Positions 44,675-55,996 of a stretch of 64,000 nucleotides of DNA are shown here, piece by piece. The stretch is taken from NCBI GenBank assembly GCA_027924645.1, contig BSBN01001757.1, positions 434,001-498,000 on the forward strand. The letters are read 5' to 3'. The stretch comes from Cunninghamia lanceolata (lineage: Eukaryota; Streptophyta; Pinopsida; Cupressales; Cupressaceae). Positions within the stretch are counted from its first letter, which is position 1. Each line of letters opens with the position of its first letter. The notes under the pieces are model-generated. The model was not told the DNA's origin, did not search any database, and worked only from the letters and a program-made list of their open reading frames with translations. The translations under genes were made by a program, and so were the position numbers.

Positions 44675-47600
44675 GAAGTGGGGAGGGGAGGGACGGGGAA
44701 AGAGGGAAGGGGAGGGGGGGGGAGGGAGGTAGGGAGGGGGAGGGGGAGGGAGAAGGAGAGGGAGAGGAAGGGAGGGAGAGAGGGAAGGAGGGAGACAGAG
44801 GGAGGGAGGGAAAGAGAGGGGGAGGGAGGGAGGGAGATAGAGGGAGGGAGAGCAAGGGAGCGAGAGAGAGTGGGAGGGAGAGGGAGAGGGGGAGGGGAAG
44901 TAGGGGAGGGAGGGAGAGAAGGAGAGGGATGGAGGGAGAGGGGAAGGGAGGGGGAGGGGAAGTGAGGGATGGGGGGAGAGAAGGAGAGGGAGGGGGAAAT
45001 TGAGAGGGCGGAGGGAGAGGGAGAGAGAGGGAGAGAAGGAGACGGATGGAGGGAGAGGGGGGAGGGAGGGGGAGGGGAAGTGGGGGAGGGAGGGAGAGAA
45101 GGAGAGGGAGGGGGAAATTGAGAGGGTGGAGGGAGAGGGAGAGGGAGAGGGAGGGAGGGGGAGGAGGAGGGGAGGGGGAGAGGAAGGAAGAGGGAGAGGG
45201 AGAGGGAGGGAGAGGGGGAGCGAGGGAGCGAGGGAGAGGGAGATTGAGAGACAGAGGGGGGAGAGGGAGGAAGGGAGGGAGGGAGGGAGAGGGTGAGGGA
45301 GAGAGGGGTAGGGAAAGAGAGGGAGAGGGAGAAGGATGAAGGAAGAGGGAGAGGGAGTGAGATGGAGATGGTGAGGAAGAGGGAGGGAGGGAGGGAGGGA
45401 GAGAGAGAGGAAGGAGGCAGAGGGAGGGAGAGGGACAGGGAGGGATAGGGTGAGAGGGAGGGAGGGTGAGAGAGGGGGAGGGAGGGGAGAGAGGGGGAAG
45501 GAGAGGGAGGGAAAGAGAGGGAGAGAGAGGGTGAGGGAGAGAGAGGGAGAGGGAGGAAGGAAGAGAGAGAGAGAGAGAGGGAGAGAGGGAGAGGGGAAGG
45601 AGGTAGGGAGGAAGAACAAGGGGGAGGGGAGGGAGGGGAGGGGAGGGAGAGGGAGGGAGGGAGATGGAGATGGAGGGAGAGGGAGGGAGAGAGGGAAGGA
45701 AGCTGAGGGAGAGAGGGAGAGAGAGGGAGAGAGGGAGGGAGCGAAAGAGAGGGTGAGGGAGAGAGAGGGAAAGGGAGAGGGAGAGAGAGGAAGGAAGAGG
45801 GAGAGAGATAGAGGGAGAGGGATGGATAGAGAGATTGAGAGGTAGAGGGGGAGATGGAGATGGAGATGGAGATGGAGAATGATAGGGAGAGGAAGGGAGG
45901 GAGGGAGAGGGGAGGGAGGTACAGAGGGAGAGGGAGAGTAAGGGAGAGGGAGGGAAGGGAGGGAGAGGGAAGAAGGGAGGGGGAGGGGGAGGGAGGGAGG
46001 GAGATAGAGAGAGGAAAGGAAGATGGAGGGGGACAAGGACAGGGATAGGGAGAGAGGGAAGGAGGGAGAGGTAGAGAAAGGTAGAGAGAGAGGGAGGGAG
46101 AGGTAGAGAGAGGGAGGGAGAGGGAGAGGGAGTGGAAGTGGGAGTGGGAGAGGGAGTAGGAGAGGGAGCGAGTGGGAGAGGGAAGGAGGGAGATGTAGAG
46201 AGAGAAGGAGGGAGAGGTAGAGAGAGAGGGAGGGAAAGGTAGAGAGAGAGGGAGGGAGAGGGAGAGATAGTGGAAGTGGAAGTGGGAGAGGGAGCGAGTG
46301 GGAGGGTGAGGGCGAGGGTGAGGGGAGGGGGAGGGGGAAGGAGAGGAGAGGGAGAGAGGGAGAGGGAAGGAGAGGAAGATATAGAAGGAGAGGGAGACAG
46401 AGAAGGAAGGGGAGCAGGAGGGAGGGAGGGAGGGAGAGAGAGAGAGGGGGAGAGGGGGAGAGGAGGGAGAGATGGCAGGAGGGAGATGTAGAGAGAGGTA
46501 GAGAGAGGAAGTGGGAGAGGGAGTTGGAGTGGGAGTGGGGGAGGGAGAGGGAGAGCAGAGGGAGAGGGAGATGGAGAGAAAGGGCGACGGCAAGGGAGAG
46601 AGAGATTGAGAGGGAAAGGGAGAGGGGGAGATGGAGATGGATAATGAGAGGGAGAGGAAGGGAGGGAGGGAGAGGGAGGGAGAGGGGAGAGAGGTAGGGA
46701 GAGGGGAGAGAGGTAGGGAGGGAGAGGGAGGGAGGGAAAGAGAGGGTGAGGGAGAGAGAGGGAAAGGGACAGGGACAGGGAGGGAGAGGGGAGGGAGGGA
46801 GGGATTGAGAAGGAGAGCAAGGGAGAGGGAGAACAAGGGAGAGGGAGGGAAGGGAGGGAGAGGGAGGAAGGGGGAGGGGGAGGGGGAGGGGGAGGGGGAG
46901 GGGGAGGGGGAGGGGTAGAGGGAGGAAGTTAAAGAGAGGGAGAGGGAGAGCAAGTGAGAGGGAGGGAAGGGAGGGAGAGAGAGAGGGGGAGGGAGATGGA
47001 GAGGGAGGGAGGGAGGGAGGGTGAGAGAGGGACGAAGGGGAGGGAGGGAGATGGAGAGGGAGGGAGGGAGGGAGGGAGAGAGGGAAGGAAGTAGAGAGAG
47101 GGAGAGGGAGGGAGGGAAATAGAGGATGAGGGAGAGGGAGGGAAAGGGAGAGAGAGAGGGAGGAAGGAAGAGGGAGGGAGAGGGGGGAGATGGAGAATGA
47201 GAGGGAGAGGGAGGGAGAGGGGAGGGAATGGATGGAGGGAGAGGGAGGGAAGGGAGGGAGTGGGAGGAAGGGAGAGGTAGAGGGTGTGGGGGAGAGGGAG
47301 GGAGGGAGTTAAAGAGAGGGAGGGGGAGATGGAGGGAGACAAGGACAGGGATAGGGAGAGAGGGAAGGAGGGAGAGAGGGAAGGAGAGAGAGATAGAGAT
47401 AGGTAGACAGAGAGGGAGGGAGAGGGAGAGGGTAAGGGAGTGGAAGTGGGAGAGGGAGAGGGAGGGGGAGGGAGGGAGGGAGAGGGAGGGAGAGAGGGAG
47501 GGAGAGAGGGGGAGAGGAGGGAGAGAAAGAAGGTGGGAGAGGTAGAGAGAGGGAGGGAGAGGGAGTGGGAGAGGGAGTGGGAGTGGGAGAGAGAGCGAGA

Positions 47601-47710
47601 GGGAGCGAGTGGGAGGTAGAGGGGAAAGAGGGAGAGGATAGGAGAGAGGGAGAGGGAAGAAGAGGGAGACAGAGAAGGAGAGGGAGATAAAAAAGGGGGG
47701 AGAGGGAGAC

Positions 47711-47790
<80 letters not shown>
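44675..47790 (+). repeat. 3.1-kb polypurine (GGA/GA) tract
   Basis: About 3.1 kb in which the plus strand is nearly all A and G, with only sparse C and T. The core is GGGAGA-type sequence with local variants: a run of GGGGGA repeats (46869-46915), GATGGA repeats (45850-45880), a ~117-bp local duplication (about 44960-45010 against 45080-45130), and a longer-range repeat in which 'ggacaaggacagggatag' occurs near 46031 and 47338. It ends in a pure (GA)n run (47715-47790). Long open frames on either strand here are composition artefacts (Ser/Pro/Leu or Gly/Arg/Glu only) and are not genes. The GGGGGA run could form G-quadruplexes, and mirror-like purine runs could form triplexes. Confidence 0.95.
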
Positions 47791-47791
<1 letters not shown>

Positions 47792-48264
47792 CATGTTTGA
47801 ACTTTGCCATTTGGTATTTGGCGGTGCATGTATGTATGTGTGTATCCAAGATAACTTTGGCATTCACTGTGTATGTTTGAGAGTTAACTTTAGCATTCAT
47901 TTGGTGTGTACATGTGTGTTTGAAAGTTAACTTTGGCATTCACTTTGTGTGAAGTGTGTTCCTATGTATTTGAACCAACTTTGGCATTTACTTTTTTGTG
48001 TATGAATGTACTTTGAAACTAGAATTTTGTGTGGAATGTATGTACAAAAATACTTTGACATTCACTTTGTTTGGAGTCTATGTACAAAAAATACTTTCAA
48101 ACTTTGATGATGTTCACTTTGTGCTTGTGTTCATGTTTGAATGAACTTTGTATTTCACTATGTGTGTCATTAAAAGTTAACTTTGACGCTCACTTATGTG
48201 AAGTGTGTGCCTATGTGTTTGAACTAACTATGTTCACTTTATACTTGTTTTCATGTTTCAATGA
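47791..48264 (+). repeat. TG-rich array, 'ctttggcattcac' units, first block
   Basis: Units of roughly 40-75 bp with AACTTTGGCATTCACTTTGTGTG followed by variable TG-rich linkers, immediately after the GA tract. Short open frames here are by-products of the repeat. Confidence 0.8.
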
Positions 48265-49254
48265 ACTCCACTTAAGTGGATAAGAAGTTACTTGCTCCAT
48301 TAGAGGCTTCTTAATTTCTCTAGATGCTAATTAAATACAATTTAAATTTATGTTTAACATAATAGAGAAAACTAATAAAATAAATAAAGAGAATTAAATT
48401 TCAAAATTCAACTAAATTGAATTAAAATATAAGCACATAAATTCTTATACACTCTAAGAAGTGTGAAACACATTTAAAAAAGTGCAGAATTCATCACAAC
48501 ATCAAATACAAGGCATGAACTATGTAGATACAAGCAAATGTACAAGGGTCATTGGGTCCCATAAAACCACATGACAAGGTGAAACTAGATAATGATGATA
48601 AGGGTCCCATTACTTCCATGAGGTGGAATGATACAATAAAATTGTGATCCATCACTATGTATTCTCTGTATTCTCTAAATGCCTTCTATTGGTAAATATT
48701 TATTGCTTAATAATTACCAAGTTCTTTCACACTTAATGTACACTTAAAATCTTACCTTGGAACACATAGCCAAAGTACAATAGTTTATACCTACATATCC
48801 TCACGATCACATATGTATGGAAATAAAGGCATGTACAACATCACATAATAGCTTACACAATATTCATAGTCATAGTGGGAATCACAATGATAAAACTCAT
48901 CATCTAAGCACTAAGTAATCTCAATCATGATATATCTCAATAAAGTAATCATAATTAGTCTAATAAACATTATATGAACGATTCTCTAATCTTGCTCACA
49001 CAAACATTTCATTTGGCATCATAATAACTAAGCATGGTTCTCAATCAAATCATTAATATAATTCAAAAACATGTGATCAATGTTACAAGTAAGGTTAGCA
49101 GATCATACATGATCACAATCGTTCCACATCATTAAATTATTGCTAACACACACATAGGCCAACCACCAAACAAGTAGGTTTTACAACATTCTACAACATA
49201 ACAATCATAATTAAGAAAATTGTATGGTAGAGTGTAGAACTATTGGGCCTTACA
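48265..49254. other. ~1-kb insert interrupting the TG-rich array
   Basis: AT-rich non-repetitive sequence between two blocks of the array. Its right end, gggccttaca, is the reverse complement of a Gypsy-like LTR start (TGTAAGGCCC), so a minus-strand solo LTR is possible. No matching target duplication was found, and the left edge is uncertain. Confidence 0.35.
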
Positions 49255-49404
49255 TATTCTTTTTTTATGGAATCTATGTGTTTGAACTTTGGCATTCACT
49301 TTGTGCAGGGTGTGTGTGTGTGTGTGTGTGTGTTTTAAACTAACTTTGGTATTTACTTTATATGGACTATAAGTGTGTGTTTTTTTTATTGATCTTTGAT
49401 ATTC

Positions 49405-49462
<58 letters not shown>

Positions 49463-49817
49463 CAAATAAACTTTGGCATTCACTTTTTGTGGAGTTTGTG
49501 TATTTGATTTAAATTTGACATTCACTTTTTGTGGAGTGTGTGTGATTGAAATTTGGCATTCACTTTATATGGAGTGTAAGTATGTGTTTATTTTATTGAA
49601 CTTTGAAATTCACTTTCTATGTGTATGCATGCATGTGCGCGCGCATGTGTTTTCAAACTAACTTTAGCATTCACTTTGTCTGAAGTGTGTGCATGTGTGT
49701 TCAAATAAACTTTAGAATTCACTTTGAGTGGAGTGTGTGTTTGATTGAAATTTGGCATTCACTTTGTGTGGAGTGTAAGTGTGTATGTGTGTTTGATTGA
49801 ATGGTTTAAATTCAATT

Positions 49818-49848
<31 letters not shown>

Positions 49849-50141
49849 TTTGACGTTTACTTTGGGTGGAAGTATGTGTGTATGTGTTTAAAATTTCGTA
49901 TTCGCTTTGTGTGGAATATATGTGTGTGTTCAAACTAACTTTGGCAAATGTTCACTTTGTGTGGAGTGTATATGTGTGTGCTCAAAATAACATTGGTATT
50001 CAATTTATATTGTGCAAGTGTGTTTGATATACCTTTGGCATTCAATTTGCATAGAGTGTGTGTGTGTGAGTGTGTTTTAATGAACTTTGACAATCACTTT
50101 GTGTGGAGTGTACGCGTGTGTTTAAATTTTGGCACTTTGAC

Positions 50142-50184
<43 letters not shown>

Positions 50185-50193
50185 ACGTGTGTG

Positions 50194-50226
<33 letters not shown>

Positions 50227-50709
50227 ATCTATTTTTAACTAACTTTAACATTTACTTTCTATGGAATTTGTGTGTGTATTCAAATAAAATTTGGAATTGG
50301 GTGGAGTATGTTTGTATGTTCAATCAAACTTTAGCATTCACTTTGTGTGGAGTGAGTGAGTGAGTGAGTAAGTGAATGAGAAAGAGAGCGAGAGAGCACA
50401 CGCATGTGTGTGTGCATGTGCTTGTGTGTGAGGTTTAGAATTTACATTGTATGGAGTGTATGGAATTTGGAACTACTTTGTGTGGAATGTACGTGTGTTC
50501 AAACTAAATTTGGCCTTTAGTTTATGTGTGTGTATGTGTGTCTAGACTAACTTTGGCATTCGCTTTGTGTGGAGTGTATGTGTGTTTGTGAATGTGACCT
50601 TTGTTTGGCATTCAATTTGTGTGATGTGTGTGTGTGTGTTTAAAATTTGTTTGGTATTTCAATTTATGTGTGTGCATGTGTGTTCAAATAAACTTTGACA
50701 TTCACTTTA

Positions 50710-50740
<31 letters not shown>

Positions 50741-50960
50741 TTTATCATTCACTTTGTGTACAATGTATGTGTGTGTATGGATATCTGTGTTTTTGAACTA
50801 ATTTTGGCATTCACTTTGTGTCGAGTGTGTGTGTTGAAATAAAATTTGTCATTCACTATGTAGAGTGTGCATGTGTTTGATCAAACATTGGCATTCACTT
50901 TGTGTGGATTGTATGTGTGTGTGTCTACATTTTCAAATGAACTTTGAAATTACTCTAAGT
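49255..50960 (+). repeat. TG-rich array, main block with (TG)n runs
   Basis: More than twenty degenerate units of 'gaactttggcattcactttgtgtggagtg' with (TG)n expansions at about 49311-49332, 49407-49461, 49818-49843, 50144-50224 and 50711-50738. Near 50353-50397 the linker shifts from GTGA to GAGA repeats. Confidence 0.88.
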
Positions 50961-51055
50961 TGTGATAAAGGATATGGGGATTAGATATTGAATTCATTGG
51001 AATTGCTATGACTCATAAGGAATGAAGAGATATGGCCCTCCCCAATCCCTTTCGG

Positions 51056-51058
<3 letters not shown>

Positions 51059-51115
<57 letters not shown>
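51059..51115 (+). repeat. (GA)n microsatellite
   Basis: About 28 uninterrupted GA units directly followed by 'ctttggtgttcactttgtgtg', a unit of the surrounding array. A small counterpart of the 3.1-kb purine tract. Confidence 0.95.
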
Positions 51116-51118
<3 letters not shown>

Positions 51119-51535
51119 TGGTGTTCACTTTGTGTGATCACACATAAATAGGGAATTTTTAAACAAAAATAAACACTGCTACATGATTTTTGACTAACAA
51201 CTTCTTTAATTCACTTTCTACTGTGAATCTCTTTTTAGTTTTTAGTAGTGTGATTTTGTTGGTTTATATTTGATTTTTAATTATTAAGGATGGACCAATA
51301 CAACATGAGTGTGCATATTTTGAAGTATGTGTGGGGTTGAAACTTGGATATTCACTTTATGTATTTTGAACACACAAATAGGGAATTTTCAAAGAAAAAT
51401 ATAAATTGCTACATGATTTTTGACCAATAACTTTTTTAATTCACTTTGTAATGTGAATCTCTTTTAATTCTTAGTATCTAGTTTTGTTAGTTTATATTTG
51501 GTTTTTAATTATTAAGGATGGACCAATACAATGTT
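51116..51535 (+). repeat. ~230-bp long-unit duplication
   Basis: Two diverged units (starting about 51116 and 51345) each contain the 'ttcactttgtg' motif followed by a shared ~165-bp block ('atagggaattttt' to 'aaggatggaccaataca'). Confidence 0.8.
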
Positions 51536-51660
51536 CTATGCTAGAATCTTTTTAAATTTTCTTACCGTGATATTTTTCTTATACTTATGGACTAATTAAC
51601 AAAACATAGCTGACATATATTTAAAATAAAATAAAAGGGTTAATGAGATATAAACCTTTA

Positions 51661-51782
51661 CACTCTTAAATAAAGAAAATAACTATAGAATAACTCTTTA
51701 ACTCTTAAGTAAAAAAATAACTATAGAATAACTCTTAACTCTTAAATAAAGAAAATAACTATAGAATAACTCTTAAACTCTT
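51661..51782 (+). repeat. Tandem AT-rich repeat (~45 bp units)
   Basis: Nearly three copies of 'actcttaaataaagaaaataactatagaata'. The LINE-C insertion lies at its end, and the sequence resumes at 52496. Confidence 0.8.
51768..51782. repeat. 15-bp target-site duplication of LINE-C, left
   Basis: AACTCTTAAACTCTT, repeated at 52496-52510 directly after the poly(A) tail. Confidence 0.85.
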
Positions 51783-52196
51783 TTGCAATTTGGTGACAGG
51801 GTAAGGGATTTGGGGTTAATTTTTATACAGAATGTTCATTTTTTTGTCGACGTTTTTAATTCTACTTTATTTGATTATGATGTGCATGAAGGGTCTGCCC
51901 CTGTTGGAGGGTTGTTTGACTGTAGGTGTTTATTTCGTATGCCTGGTTTACACTACCTTTTCAATGCTTTTTCTCATGGTCTCCGCAACAATTGTATCAT
52001 TTCCTTCCGAAACTCCATTCATTGTCATAGGCAGGAATTGGGACCTCAGTTGGCAGACAAGGCTGTGGAAGTGTTTAATGCTTTGCTATTTCTGTTAAAT
52101 TATGTGCCTCCTCCTCTGCCACCACCTCCTCAACTTGCAGAGGCTGATGATCACGTTGAGGATCATGATGTGCAGGTTATTGAGATAGCAGATTAA
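51783..52196 (+). pseudogene. C-terminal fragment of an unknown protein in LINE-C
   Basis: The frame is open from the insertion boundary for 137 codons to TAA, with no start codon of its own: it is the truncated end of a longer protein. Readable blocks include GLFDCRCLFRMPGLHYLFNA, LGPQLADKAVEVFNALLFLL, a PPPLPPPPQ stretch and an acidic end EADDHVEDHDVQVIEIAD. I do not recognise the family. A helix followed by a low-complexity acidic tail is loosely like the C-terminus of ORF3 in LINE-A and LINE-B, but I see no clear homology. The uninterrupted frame suggests the insertion is fairly young. Confidence 0.6.
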
Positions 52197-52495
52197 TGGG
52201 GATCTCCTTCATGTTTTTGCCTTCAGCGGTTACTTCTTTGTTTGGATTTTTGTATTTACCAGATGCTTTGTACTTCCTTTTTAAAATTGTATATTCTCTG
52301 GCATGACTTCAGTCATTTTTTGGAATGATCTACATTTTTTAGTCGATTATGTATATCTCGTTAAACTCAGGCTATAACCAGAGGGTTTCTTTGCCGATTC
52401 TTTCCTGCCGGTATGCCTTTTCTAAATCTGGCATTTTGTAATTACTTTTTATTAATAAATTTTAGTGGTTCAACCACTTTTTTGTTAAAAAAAAA
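51783..52495 (+). mobile_element. LINE-C: 5'-truncated retroposed insertion
   Basis: A 713-bp insertion more GC-rich than its surroundings, with a 15-bp target duplication and a terminal run of about 11 A (shared with the duplication). These are the hallmarks of target-primed reverse transcription. It contains the end of an open frame (to 52196) and a ~300-bp 3' UTR with a hairpin AGTGGTTCAACCACT before the tail. It is either a truncated LINE or a processed transcript; the tail style is like the other LINE ends here. Confidence 0.85.
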
Positions 52496-52510
52496 AACTC
52501 TTAAACTCTT

Positions 52511-53303
52511 AAGTAAATAAAAGTAACTCTTTAAGTAAATAAAATTAACTCAAGATTTATATCTCTCAACATTTTGAATATTTTTGGATAGATGTATTTA
52601 TATGGCTAACTCTTAATAATTAAAATAAATTTATATGAAAAAATGGTATATATATAAACCTCTTTTACATATAAAAACCTATATATAAAGATAAGTTTTA
52701 AGTAATTAAAATAAATTTATATTATGTCCAAAAGGGGGTGTTTATCTCATATAGTTGTTGTATTATATATAAAATCCTATATCTTAAAATAACCTTTATA
52801 TATAATCTATATTTATAGAATAACTCTTAACAAGTGCCACATAGTGGGAGTACCTACCTTGTAGTGTTGTAGTAATTGTATGTGTTTTGTAGTTGAAATT
52901 GTTTTCTTACATTAAATATTTGTTTAATATTGATGTGGAACTGATTTATTGGTAAATACTCTTTATGAATTGATTACTTGATTTTGAGTTTGATTTAATA
53001 GTTGTTTGGTTGGCATAGACTACAATGCAGTTTGCATTGGAGAAAGAAAATGTGAATTTTAGTCTAGTATTGCTAATTATTGAGTCTCTTTTTCATTTAT
53101 TATAGAATTTTACTACTTTCTATTATTAAGATGACATAAATATATATCAATATTTCATTCTATTATGTTTTAATATTTTTTATTATAAAGTAGCATTAAT
53201 TATATTATAATTAATATATAAAATGAATAGTAATATTCATATTAATATAATTATTAATTTTTCTTCATTCTAATTATAATATTGGTATTTTAAATATCAA
53301 TAA
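52511..53303. other. AT-rich spacer
   Basis: Very AT-rich sequence with short repeats; no gene or complete element is seen. It ends with the left target duplication of LINE-D (53304-53318). Confidence 0.6.
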
Positions 53304-53318
53304 AATAATATAATTAAT
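53304..53318. repeat. 15-bp target-site duplication of LINE-D, left
   Basis: AATAATATAATTAAT, repeated at 54866-54880. It is low-complexity, so chance similarity is possible, but both copies abut clear composition changes. Confidence 0.7.
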
Positions 53319-53395
53319 CCCTCATTAATGGGGTTCAAGTGGTTAGCCCCGCAGGGGTATCTAGAGGAGTGAGTTTGTTGGTGCCAGAGGAGGGA

Positions 53396-53777
53396 TGGAC
53401 GAAGATCAATTTTGATGGAGCCGCAAAGGGAAATCCAGGTAAAAGAGGGGTTGGATGTGTGATCAAGGACCATGAAGGAAGAGTACTAATGGAAAAATCC
53501 ATTTAACTGGGCATTGGTACAAATAACGAAGTTGAGTTTAGGGCTACCTTGATAGGGCTCCAATTTACAAAAAATTCATCTAGAAGGGGACTCTCTAATT
53601 ATGATCAATGCTATTAGGATGGGGTGGACTCCTAATTGGAAGCTTAGGAGATGGCTAACCCCTATCACTCAAGTCCATGTGGAGTTATATTCCTTCGAGG
53701 TTACCCACACATACCGTGATGGCAATGGGCTGGTGGATGACTTAGCCAAAAAGGCCTCGCTAGCAAGATCCTATTGA
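53396..53777 (+). pseudogene. LINE-D RNase H domain
   Basis: WTKINFDGAAKGNPGKRGVG (first Asp), TNNEVEFRAT (Glu), LEGDSLIMINAIRMGW (second Asp) and DGNGLVDDLAKKASLARS (last Asp) are the complete set of RNase H catalytic positions in the plant LINE form. One stop after EKSI and a frame change before LEGD make it a pseudogene. It ends with a TGA at 53775-53777, which would be the end of ORF2. Confidence 0.9.
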
Positions 53778-53829
53778 AGTGATATTGCCATTTTAAAATA
53801 TGATGGCTGAGTGTGCGAGAGGGGAGTCG

Positions 53830-54390
53830 AGAGTGCTCATTCTTATCATGCAAAGTGTGCGATGTCAGGAAGAGAGCTGGCAGACGGTCTTAAATATTGA
53901 GGTTTGTAGGTTAGTTGTGCATTTTCCTTCCCAGCAAACTTGGCATGGTTGGTTAAGGCAATCGACATAGACACCTTGATAAAATTTATGGAAAGCTTGA
54001 GTAGACAATTGGCTTTCTTAGGGGAGGTGATAGAATAGAGATTGGGGCTGATCTTTAAATCGAGGCACGACCTAATCCTCCATGCTCTGAAGATGGTGTT
54101 AGGGGAGGGATTCCTGTAGTCCTTTCACAGGTATAGGGTAAACACTGATGTGGCCGCCATGTTTCTGGCGTCAATGTTAAAGACAGGTGGGACGAAGGAC
54201 ATGGCAAGGCAACTCTACAGGAAATTGATTCAGGGGAAATTCCTGGGCGGCTTGGAGGATGTGTTGGCAAACTATGAGGTGGGGAGGGGGATTCCTTTGC
54301 CTAGTGATTACTATGTCTATATTGGCTAGGCCACCCACCAGAGAGGTTCCCTCTGGTTTTCTTGAGTGACCTAGCTTCTCTTCCAAGTTT
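53830..54390 (+). pseudogene. Unknown decayed ORF after RNase H in LINE-D
   Basis: One frame reads almost continuously as protein: LVKAIDIDTLIKFMESLSRQ, LIFKSRHDLILHALKMVLGE, TDVAAMFLASMLKTGGTKDM, ARQLYRKLIQGKFLGGLEDV, broken by three or four stops. It is helical in character. I cannot place it in a family and do not see clear similarity to ORF3 of LINE-A or LINE-E, although it occupies the same position after RNase H. Confidence 0.5.
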
Positions 54391-54880
54391 TTGAATGACG
54401 GTGTGAGGAATTAAGTTCCTCAAACAAATTCTGGAGTTGATCCTAGAGGACGGCGCAGGCTGGTTGTAGGATTTTATTGGGGAAGAAGGGTTGGTAGATG
54501 TAGAAGGCTTTTCCAACTGTGGGAGACTGAGAATCTATGCCCACTAAGCTAGTGTGTTTTGTTTCAAAGTGGTAATGTTATTAGGTGTCTCGTTTGGTAT
54601 GGTCTTGTCTGGTCCAGTTGGGTGGTCGAGGTTTTATTCTGGGTTGGCATTATCTCAATGTTTAGTATAAATGTAGGTGATATATCTAGTAGGGGTTAGG
54701 GTGGTGTGGAACCATTTTGTTCTTGGTTTCCTTCTAGTTCTTTTTTGTTGGGGATGAATTTGTATAGGGAGACTGTTTATGATCCAATGCTCCTATGTAA
54801 TGTTCATACTTTTATTATAATACAAGGGTGCAGTCCCTTAGCTCCTTTGAATTGATCAAAATAATAATAATATAATTAAT

Positions 54881-55589
54881 ACTATTTTTATAATAAAACT
54901 TATTATTACATAGTAAAATGAAATATCATATATATTTGTTTATAAAAATTAAATATTAATATATTATACTGAATGAAATATTAATTCAATGAGCTGAAAT
55001 TTATCAAACCCATAATGTTGAAACTATGAAGTACAAAAATTGATCCAAACTCAAATAATGAATTTTAAAATGATAAAATGCCCCATCCTAATATACTAAA
55101 TTCAACATAGGGGAATTTTCTTGCTTTGAAGGGCATGCATTCTTATTATCATACTAGAAAATTACTTTTTCTAATGAAAACTTTCAAATTTTGAATAATA
55201 TGGAATACTTATGCCATGAAATCTTGAACCATATGGAATATTTATGCCATGAAAAAATATGTGAGAAAAAATGGGATAAATATACTATGAAGTCTATCAC
55301 CCAATGTTGGAAAAAGAACACAATAATGTATGCCCTGTAAAGTGTTTTACTTGTTATTCATCTATCTTCATTCTATTTTTTTTCCTCCTCTAAAATAGGT
55401 GGTGTTTGATTTTTCACTGAGATATCTTCTTTCTTTTCTCTTTCTATGAGATTCATTTATGGAAAAATAAAGCCACAAATAAATATTATTTCTTCTACAC
55501 TTGTGCTTTTAAATGTCAAAAAGATATCTAGCTTTAAACCATTTTGTTCTTACTCTTAAACCTTGCTTAAAAAATATCATACTCCTTCT
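54881..55589. other. AT-rich spacer
   Basis: AT-rich, with no gene or element I can support. Confidence 0.6.
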
Positions 55590-55793
55590 TCTTGTTTATC
55601 CAACCCACTCCTTCCCTGTTAGATGATGTGGAGATCAGGGGTTTATCTTCTAATCACTTTGAATCTCTACTAGCTGACCAACATACCAGTGCCCTTGCTG
55701 AGGATATCAATTACCTATTAGGGGTCATTCTAGCCATCCTTACAGAAGATGATAATTGCTCATTGACTAAACCCATCTCGGTGGAGGAGGTAA

Positions 55794-55940
55794 TGTTCCA
55801 AGGTGTGACCCTTGGTCTCCTTGTTTAGTGCTACGCTGCGGTAATTTGCGACAAGGGCTTAACCGCCTCCCGTGCTTGTTAAGTCAAGTGGTTGTATCGA
55901 GCATTAATAGGTCAATCTTTTGGTGCAATGACAACTAACA
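55794..55940 (+). repeat. TRIM 5' terminal repeat
   Basis: 147 bp, TGTTCCAAGG to CAACTAACA; differs from the 3' copy at roughly ten positions. Confidence 0.92.
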
Positions 55941-55942
55941 AT

Positions 55943-55955
55943 TGGTATCAGATCC
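55943..55955 (+). other. TRIM primer-binding site
   Basis: TGGTATCAGATCC, two bases after the terminal repeat; matches the initiator tRNA-Met complement (TGGTATCAGAGCC) except one base. Confidence 0.85.
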
Positions 55956-55996
55956 AAGGTCACAGGTTCAAACCCTGCACTTGTATTGGGGGCAAT

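Larger units (their letters stand above)
53319..54865 (+). mobile_element. LINE-D: 5'-truncated LINE with RNase H and a downstream ORF
   Basis: A 1,547-bp GC-richer block in AT-rich surroundings, bounded by a 15-bp duplication. It contains an RNase H domain, then a decayed coding-like stretch, then a 3' UTR ending 'gggtgcagtcccttagctcctttgaattgatcaaa'. Because the duplication encloses both RNase H and the sequence after it, the downstream stretch belongs to the transposed unit. Confidence 0.75.

Noticed and set aside
44665..47829. Open frames of up to 1,054 codons on the minus strand of the purine tract
   Set aside because: They consist almost only of Ser, Pro and Leu; a near-pure CT strand contains no stop codons, so length is a composition artefact.
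49473..50363. Short Cys/Val-rich and Thr/His-rich frames in the TG array
   Set aside because: They are translations of (TG)n or (CA)n runs and repeat units, not genes.
55943..55980. SINE-like B-box (GGTTCAAACCC) after TGGTATCAGA
   Set aside because: The paired 147-bp terminal repeats, purine tract and duplication make a TRIM the better explanation; the box match is probably incidental.
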